Assembly (NCBI GenBank): GCA_038253945.1
Contig: JBBSGR010000002.1
Span: 124,001 to 188,000, forward strand
DNA from: JBBRYW01 sp038253945
Lineage (GTDB): Bacteria > Actinomycetota > Thermoleophilia > Gaiellales > Gaiellaceae
Direction: 5' to 3'
DNA length: 64,000 nucleotides
Shown here: positions 59,105 to 64,000 of the stretch, piece by piece
Position numbering within the stretch: the stretch's first letter is position 1
Layout: the number at the start of each line of letters is the position of its first letter
Position numbers and translations under genes: made by a program
The notes under the pieces: model-generated
What the model was told of the DNA's origin: nothing
What the model saw: only the letters and a program-made list of their open reading frames with translations
The model's database searches: none

Positions 59105-61219
59105 GTGGTGACGGCGACGGGGACCGAGAAGGCAGAGCTGCAGCTCGAGCTCGACGGCATGACCTGCGCGTCGTGCGCCACCCGCATCGAGCGTAAGCTG
59201 AACAGGCTCGACGGAGTCGAGGCGACAGTCAACTACGCGACCGAGCGGGCGACCGTCCGACACGACCGGTCGGTCACTCTGGACGCGCTCGTCGGCGCGG
59301 TGGAGTCGGCCGGCTACCACGCCCGCGCGGCGGCCGCGGCGAACCGGCCCGAGAGGGGCGCGCCGCGGGCCCTCGGCCGGAAGCTGGCCGTCGCGGTCGT
59401 GCTCGGGATCCCGGTCGCCTTGCTCGCGATGATCCCGGCCCTGCAGCTCGGCGGCTGGCGCTGGGTCGCGTTCGCGCTTGCGACTCCAGTCGTCTTCTAC
59501 AGCGGCATCGACATTCACCGCGCGACGTGGGTCAACGCGCGCCATCTGGCCGCCACCATGGACACGCTGATCACGATCGGCACGTTCGCCGCCTGGGCCT
59601 GGTCGACGGTCGTGCTGGTCGGAGGGCTGAGCGCCGACACCTATTTCGAGGCAGCCGCCGTCATCACCGCTCTCATCCTGCTCGGGCGCTATCTCGAAGC
59701 CCGCGCGAGAGGAAGATCGTCGGAGGCGGTCCGCGCGCTCGTCGAGCTAGGCGCGAAGGAGGCCCGCGTCATCCGCGGCGACCGGGAGCTCCTCATCCCT
59801 GCAGGGCAGCTTCGGGTGGAAGACATCTTCGTCGTTCGTCCAGGCGAGAAGGTGCCGACCGACGGCATCGTCGAGCAGGGCGAGTCGGCACTCGACCAGT
59901 CACTCCTGACGGGCGAGTCGGTCCCGGTCGAGGTCGTGCCGGGAGAGACCGTTGCCGGCGCGACCGTGAACACGTACGGCCGGCTCGTGGTGAGGGCGAC
60001 GAGAGTGGGCGCGGACACGGCCCTCGCGCAGATCGCGCGGCTGGTCGAAGCCGCGCAGACCGGCAAGGCTCCGGTGCAACGCCTCGCCGATCGCGTCTCC
60101 GCCGTCTTCGTCCCGGTGGTGATCGGCCTCGCAGCCGCGACGCTCGGCGTGTGGCTCGCCACCGGCGCGAGCGCAGGAGCCGCCTTCACGGCCGCTGTCG
60201 CCGTGCTGATCATCGCATGCCCGTGCGCGCTCGGCCTCGCGACGCCGACCGCGCTGATGGTCGGCACGGGGCGCGGCGCGCAGCTCGGCATCCTGATCAA
60301 GGGGCCCGAAGTGCTCGAGGAAACGCGGCGGATCGACGCCGTGCTGCTCGACAAGACCGGCACGTTGACCGACGGGCGAATGACGCTGGTCGACGTCGTG
60401 ACGCTGAATGGTGCCACGCGCTCTGACGTTCTGCGCCTGGCCGGGGCTGTGGAGGACGCGAGCGAGCACCCGGTGGCGCGGGCGGTGGCCGAGGCCGCCC
60501 GCGGCGAGCTCGGCGGCCCGCTTCCGGTGGTCGACGGCTTCCGGAACGTGCCGGGCGTGGGAGTGGTCGGTACCGTCGAGGGCCACGAGGTCTCGGTCGG
60601 ACGCCGAGACGGGCAGACCATCGTGAGCTGGGACGGCGAGCCGCGCGCGAGCCTTGCCGTTCGCGACGCCGTGAAGCCGACGAGCCGCGAGGCCGTCGCG
60701 CAATTGCGGAAGCTCGGCCTGACGCCCGTGCTTCTGACCGGCGACGGCCGGGAGGCCGCGGAGCGGGTCGCGCGTGAGGTGGGCATCGAGCGCGTGCTCG
60801 CCGAGGTGCTTCCGGGCAACAAGGCAGCCGAGGTGAAGCGCCTCCAGGAGGAGGGGCGTGTCGTTGCGGTGGTGGGTGACGGCGTCAACGACGCGCCGGC
60901 TCTCGCACAGGCCGACCTGGGCCTCGCCCTCGGCTCTGGCGCCGACGTAGCGATCGAGGCCTCCGATCTGACGCTCGTCTCCGGCGACCTTCGCGCCGCC
61001 GCCGACGCGATCCGGCTGGCGCGCCGGACGCTCCGCACGATCAAGGGGAATCTCTTCTGGGCGTTCGCTTACAACGTCGCCGCGATCCCGCTTGCGATGG
61101 CGGGCGTTCTGAGCCCGATGGTCGCCGCGGCCGCCATGGCCTTCTCGTCGCTGTTCGTCGTGACGAACAGCCTCCGCCTCCGCCGCTTCAAGAGCCTGCG
61201 GGAGGAGGTGACTCCATGA
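59105..61219 (+). CDS. copA: Copper-translocating P1B-type ATPase
   Basis: The 704-residue pump has one N-terminal HMA domain (MTCASC, Cys21 and Cys24), eight membrane helices, the membrane metal site CPC at 372-374 (IIACPCALGLATP), the phosphorylation motif DKTGT (Asp416), the SEHPVA nucleotide-site His-Pro and GDGVNDAPA. The NxxxYN-type segment FAYNVAAIPLAMAG and MxxSS (MAFSSL) fit Cu(I) export. GTG at 59105 or 59108 follows the copZ stop directly. It overlaps csoR by four bases. Confidence 0.95.
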   Translation: MVTATGTEKAELQLELDGMTCASCATRIERKLNRLDGVEATVNYATERATVRHDRSVTLDALVGAVESAGYHARAAAAANRPERGAPRALGRKLAVAVVLGIPVALLAMIPALQLGGWRWVAFALATPVVFYSGIDIHRATWVNARHLAATMDTLITIGTFAAWAWSTVVLVGGLSADTYFEAAAVITALILLGRYLEARARGRSSEAVRALVELGAKEARVIRGDRELLIPAGQLRVEDIFVVRPGEKVPTDGIVEQGESALDQSLLTGESVPVEVVPGETVAGATVNTYGRLVVRATRVGADTALAQIARLVEAAQTGKAPVQRLADRVSAVFVPVVIGLAAATLGVWLATGASAGAAFTAAVAVLIIACPCALGLATPTALMVGTGRGAQLGILIKGPEVLEETRRIDAVLLDKTGTLTDGRMTLVDVVTLNGATRSDVLRLAGAVEDASEHPVARAVAEAARGELGGPLPVVDGFRNVPGVGVVGTVEGHEVSVGRRDGQTIVSWDGEPRASLAVRDAVKPTSREAVAQLRKLGLTPVLLTGDGREAAERVAREVGIERVLAEVLPGNKAAEVKRLQEEGRVVAVVGDGVNDAPALAQADLGLALGSGADVAIEASDLTLVSGDLRAAADAIRLARRTLRTIKGNLFWAFAYNVAAIPLAMAGVLSPMVAAAAMAFSSLFVVTNSLRLRRFKSLREEVTP

Positions 61220-61521
61220 CCGAGACCAATCGAAGACACGGCTACGTCGGAGAGAAAGACGCGCTCGTGAAGCGCCTGCACCGGATCGAGGGGCAGGTGC
61301 GCGGGATCGAGCGGATGGTCGACGAGGAGCGCTACTGCATCGACATCCTGACGCAGATCGGAGCCGTCAACACCGCTCTCGAGAGCCTCGCTTTCAAGAT
61401 CCTCGACGCGCACGTGCAGCACTGCGTCGCGGGCGCGCTCGCATCGGGCGATCACGGCGAGGCCGAAGCGAAGAGCCGGGAGCTGCTCGAAGCCGTCCAC
61501 CGATTTGCGAGGACGCGTTGA
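61216..61521 (+). CDS. csoR: CsoR-family copper-sensing repressor
   Basis: The 101-residue helical protein has the CsoR copper ligands Cys41 (RYCIDILTQ), His66 and Cys70 (HVQHC) in the right spacing, and LVKRLHRIEGQVRGIERMV at the start of the fold. Cu(I) binding should release it from the palindrome upstream of copZ. It overlaps copA (ATGA) and the DUF4396 gene (TTGA), so the operon is self-regulated. Confidence 0.93.
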   Translation: MTETNRRHGYVGEKDALVKRLHRIEGQVRGIERMVDEERYCIDILTQIGAVNTALESLAFKILDAHVQHCVAGALASGDHGEAEAKSRELLEAVHRFARTR

Positions 61522-61952
61522 GCCTGAACCGGCTCGCGTTCGCGGCTACCTGGCACTGCCTGTCAGGCTGCGCGATCGGCGAGATCCTCGGTCTCGTGCT
61601 GGCGAGCGCCTTCGGGCTCGGCAACCTCGCCTCGATCGCGATCGCCGTCGTGCTCGCGTTCTTCTTCGGCTACGCCCTGACGCTGCGCCCGCTCGTCAGC
61701 GGTGGGATGTCCCTGCGAGAGGCGGCGACCGTGGCATTCGCCGCGGACACGCTGTCGATCGCGGTGATGGAGACGGTCGACAACGCGATCGTCCTGGTCG
61801 TTCCCGGGGCAATGGCTGCCGGCCTCGTCGATGCGGTGTTCTGGTGGAGTCTCGGGCTCGGGCTCGCCCTCGCGTTCATTGCTGCATTCCCGGTGAACCG
61901 CGCTCTCATCGCGCGCGGGCGCGGGCACGCCGTCGCGCACGCTCACCATTAG
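61518..61952 (+). CDS. DUF4396 membrane protein
   Basis: The 144-residue protein has four helices and the DUF4396 pattern: AFAATWHCLSGCAIGEILGL near the N terminus, with a Cys and His that may bind metal, and TLSIAVMETVDNAIVLVVPGAM. It ends in a His-rich tail (HAVAHAHH). The fourth gene of the copper operon, it overlaps csoR by four bases from a TTG start. A role in copper handling is inferred from context and from the Cys/His residues. Confidence 0.82.
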   Translation: MSLNRLAFAATWHCLSGCAIGEILGLVLASAFGLGNLASIAIAVVLAFFFGYALTLRPLVSGGMSLREAATVAFAADTLSIAVMETVDNAIVLVVPGAMAAGLVDAVFWWSLGLGLALAFIAAFPVNRALIARGRGHAVAHAHH

Positions 61953-61998
61953 CGTTCCCGACGAAGATAGCGCTCTTGATCCCTGGAAAGGCCCACGA

Positions 61999-62404
61999 GT
62001 GCAACGAGGTGCTGCCATTCGCCTGCGAAGACGATGCCTTCCTGCCGCTTGCCTGTTCGCTTTCCTGGCCGGACCGGGCGCGCTGACGACGACGGATGGG
62101 ATGTCCTCAACCGTCGCGCGACCCACGATCCACGTCACTCCGGGCTCGGTCCACCGCGGGCACCTCGTTCGCGTCTACGGCGTCGTGCCGAACTGCCCGG
62201 GCCCGGTCACGCTCAGCTCACGCGCGTTCTCCCACGAGCGCGACTTCGCCGGCCTTCCCGCCGTCTTTGCCCGCGTACGCACGAGCGGGCACTACTCCGT
62301 GCGGACCCGGATCCCGGCCAAGCGCGCCCGGCGGCTACTCGATCACCGGCCGCTGCGGCGGCGGGAACCTCGGCGTCTCCGCCAGGCTCTCCGTGCGTTC
62401 CTAG
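61999..62404 (+). pseudogene. Small secreted protein gene with a frameshift near its end
   Basis: GTG 61999 opens a signal peptide (CLPAACLFAFLAGPGAL) and a beta-sandwich-like domain: IHVTPGSVHRGHLVRVYGVV...GPVTLSSRAF and TSGHYSVRTRIPAKRA. At about 62328 the sense moves to the frame GGYSITGRCGGGNLGVSARL and ends at TAG 62402-62404. Restoring one base gives a normal protein of about 134 residues. The family is not recognised. The stop overlaps that of the convergent flavoprotein gene. Confidence 0.6.
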
Positions 62405-63804
62405 AGAGCGGAACCTCTGCCGCCTTGCACGCCGCGCGCGGCCCACTCCTCGAGCAGGTAGAGCCAGAGCTCGTTGCGCGTCGGAAAAGCCGGGACGGCG
62501 TGCGCGAGGCGCTCGATCGGCACCTCCCCCACGACCGCGACGGTCGCCGCATGGATCATCTCGCCGACGCCCGGGCCGACGAACGTCGCGCCGATCGGGA
62601 TGCCGCGGTCCGCATCGACGACCAGGCGACTCGTGCCAGCCGCCTCCCGGCCGAAGAAGCTGGCACCGGCGCTCGACTGCGTCGGGTAGTCGACGGCGAC
62701 AGCGTGGATGCCGGCCGTCTCGGCAGAGCTCAGCGTGTGGCCGACTGCGGCCAGCTGCGGCTCCGTGAAGATCACACGGGGTGACAGCCCCGGACCGTTC
62801 TGCGGTGCTACCGCCGCGCTGCGGCCGAGGATGTTGTCGGCCGCAACTCGCGCCTGGTACTTGCCCATATGGGTGAAGGGCGTCCGGCCATTCACGTCTC
62901 CGATCGCGTACAGCCAGTCGCTGCCGTGCGCACGCATCGAGCCGTCGACGGCGACCGGCGCGCCCGGCTCGAGGCCGACTGTCTCGAGACCGAGATCAGC
63001 GGTGCGGGGCCGGCGGCCGAGCGCCACGAGCAGCTCGTCGGCGGCGAGCTCCGCCCCGCCGGAGAGCTCGAGCCTCAGACTTCCGTTCCGGCTCACGGAA
63101 CGGAGCTCCGCGCCGGTCCGCACGTCGATACCCGATTCCTCGAGGCCCGCAGCGACCTGCTCGCTCGCGAAGGGTTCCTCTCGGACGAGGATGCGCCCGG
63201 AGCGCTCGACGAGCGTCACGGCCGACCCGAGCGACGCCCATGCCTGGGCGAGCTCGGTGCCGACCGGCCCGGCCCCGAGGACGGCGAGCCGTCCGGGAAC
63301 CGCCTGAGCGGTCGTCCCTTCGCGGTTCGTCCACGGTTTCACGTCGGCGAGCCCTGGGATGGGCGGCAAGAACGCGTCCGAGCCGACCGAGACGACGATC
63401 GCGCGGTCGGCGACGAGCGTCTCGCCGGCGACCGCCAGGCGCCGCTCACCCGTTAGGCGCGCGTGCCCTCGGATGACGGTGACGTGCCGCTCGTCGAGCC
63501 ACGGCAGCTGGCTCGAGTCGTCGAGCCCGTGGACGACCTCGTCGCGTCGGCGCAGGATGGCCGGGACGTCGAGCCCGCCCCTGACTGCCTCCTGGACGCC
63601 GGGGATGCGACGAGCCTCGGCGAGCAGCTCGAGCGGTCGGAGCAGCGCTTTAGAGGGCATGCAGGCGTAGTACGAGCACTCGCCGCCGATCAGGTGCTCC
63701 TCGACGAGCGCCACCGAAAGGCCCGCCTGTCCGAGCTTTCCGGCACACACCTCGCCCGCCGGCCCGCCGCCGAGCACGATCGCGTCGAACGTGCGCTCGC
63801 TCAT
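62401..63804 (-). CDS. Pyridine nucleotide-disulfide oxidoreductase (mercuric reductase / Lpd-like)
   Basis: The 467-residue flavoprotein has the FAD motif VLGGGPAGEVCAGKL, the redox-active pair in GGECSYYACMPSK (CxxxxC), the NAD(P) motif VLGAGPVGTELAQAWASLG and the FAD-binding YAIGDVNG. The C-terminal dimer interface lacks the usual HPHPT-Glu and has HAVPAFPTRNEL. There is no N-terminal HMA domain and no C-terminal Cys pair, so mercury reduction is doubtful. It may reduce a small disulfide or quinone. GAGGTGACGGT precedes the ATG. Confidence 0.85.
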   Translation of the reverse strand: MSERTFDAIVLGGGPAGEVCAGKLGQAGLSVALVEEHLIGGECSYYACMPSKALLRPLELLAEARRIPGVQEAVRGGLDVPAILRRRDEVVHGLDDSSQLPWLDERHVTVIRGHARLTGERRLAVAGETLVADRAIVVSVGSDAFLPPIPGLADVKPWTNREGTTAQAVPGRLAVLGAGPVGTELAQAWASLGSAVTLVERSGRILVREEPFASEQVAAGLEESGIDVRTGAELRSVSRNGSLRLELSGGAELAADELLVALGRRPRTADLGLETVGLEPGAPVAVDGSMRAHGSDWLYAIGDVNGRTPFTHMGKYQARVAADNILGRSAAVAPQNGPGLSPRVIFTEPQLAAVGHTLSSAETAGIHAVAVDYPTQSSAGASFFGREAAGTSRLVVDADRGIPIGATFVGPGVGEMIHAATVAVVGEVPIERLAHAVPAFPTRNELWLYLLEEWAARGVQGGRGSAL

Positions 63805-63847
63805 ACCGTCACCTCGCTTTCCGCGTCGCTATCGGTCGAGGCCGACT

Positions 63848-64000
63848 CTAGAACATGCCGACGGTCGCGCCGCCGCAGACGCGGAGCACCTGGCCGTTCA
63901 CGAACGAGGAATCCGGGCCGAGCAGGAAGGCGACGACGCCGGCGACCTCCTCCGGCTGACCGAAGCGGCGCAGCGGCGACGACCGCTGAGCGCGCTCGCG
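63848..64000 (-). CDS. Short-chain dehydrogenase/reductase, C-terminal end (5' part beyond window)
   Basis: The 50 visible residues read LRRFGQPEEVAGVVAFLLGPDSSFVNGQVLRVCGG and end at TAG 63848-63850. This is the standard C terminus of FabG-type SDR enzymes (R-x-G-x-PEEVA, then a hydrophobic helix and NGQ-x-x-x-V-x-GG). The catalytic Ser-Tyr-Lys part lies outside the window, so the substrate cannot be judged. Confidence 0.85.
   Translation of the reverse strand, partial: RERAQRSSPLRRFGQPEEVAGVVAFLLGPDSSFVNGQVLRVCGGATVGMF

Noticed and set aside
62401..63804. Mercuric reductase as a firm call
   Set aside because: The N-terminal HMA domain and the C-terminal Cys pair of MerA are missing, and no mer genes are nearby, so only a family-level call is given.
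1..64000. tRNA or rRNA genes
   Set aside because: I looked for T-arm-like GTTCGA sequences and cloverleaf arms in the gaps and found none that complete a tRNA. A tRNAscan-SE run would settle it.

Overview
The window is G+C-rich chromosomal DNA, apart from one or two short relics all bacterial housekeeping and accessory metabolism, and fits a soil actinobacterium. The class Thermoleophilia (Gaiellales or Solirubrobacterales) is my best guess. Supporting signs are strong G/C in third codon positions, many GTG and TTG starts, 4-base stop/start overlaps (GTGA, ATGA, TTGA), frequent leaderless promoters (TANNNT, six bases, then ATG or GTG), an F420-type LLM oxidoreductase and mycothiol-style formaldehyde enzymes. 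No rRNA, tRNA, transposase, phage gene or CRISPR array was seen.

Layout. 1-8.9 kb: a truncated cNMP/CBS/DUF294 regulator, an APC permease, two universal stress proteins flanking an unusual XRE-cupin regulator, an MFS transporter and a CPA2 antiporter. 9.2-10.9 kb: a two-gene polyamine operon (SpeD-family pyruvoyl enzyme plus BpsA-type aminopropyltransferase) behind a structured leader. 11.2-16.9 kb: a MoxR/DUF58/VWA operon with a secreted protein and a GNAT enzyme. 17-20.6 kb: a XylFGH-like sugar ABC transporter. 20.7-25.3 kb: carbonic anhydrase, then a proline/hydroxyproline catabolic group. 25.3-30.3 kb: a heterodimeric ABC exporter and a class III aminotransferase. 30.3-36.1 kb: relics of a DUF421 locus, GreA, and a formaldehyde/one-carbon group (GFA, LLM, class III ADH, MBL hydrolase). 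36.1-49.2 kb: glycosyltransferase and PAP2 head to head, TetR/methyltransferase, MocR/EamA, prolyl iminopeptidase, an rtcB relic, an ECF sigma/anti-sigma pair and two aldo/keto reductases. 49.3-53.9 kb: a glucose dehydrogenase, acetyltransferase and GH15 operon, then signal peptidase I and a cupredoxin. 54-64 kb: small proteins, a decayed antiporter, a MarR/ABC exporter pair, a copper operon (CopZ, CopA, CsoR, DUF4396), a MerA/Lpd-like flavoprotein and the end of an SDR gene.

Three things stand out. (1) The polyamine operon has a SpeD homologue lacking the catalytic Cys of AdoMet decarboxylases, and its ribosome binding site lies in a hairpin. (2) An 86-88 bp repeat sits exactly at start codons in three places, supplies the Shine-Dalgarno sequence, and encodes micro-ORFs that couple stop to start by 4-base overlaps. 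(3) A roughly 100 bp two-hairpin element sits at two tail-to-tail gene junctions, with compensatory changes and the stop codon of the minus-strand gene inside it. Several otherwise well-preserved genes carry single frameshifts, so either recent decay or assembly error must be considered.
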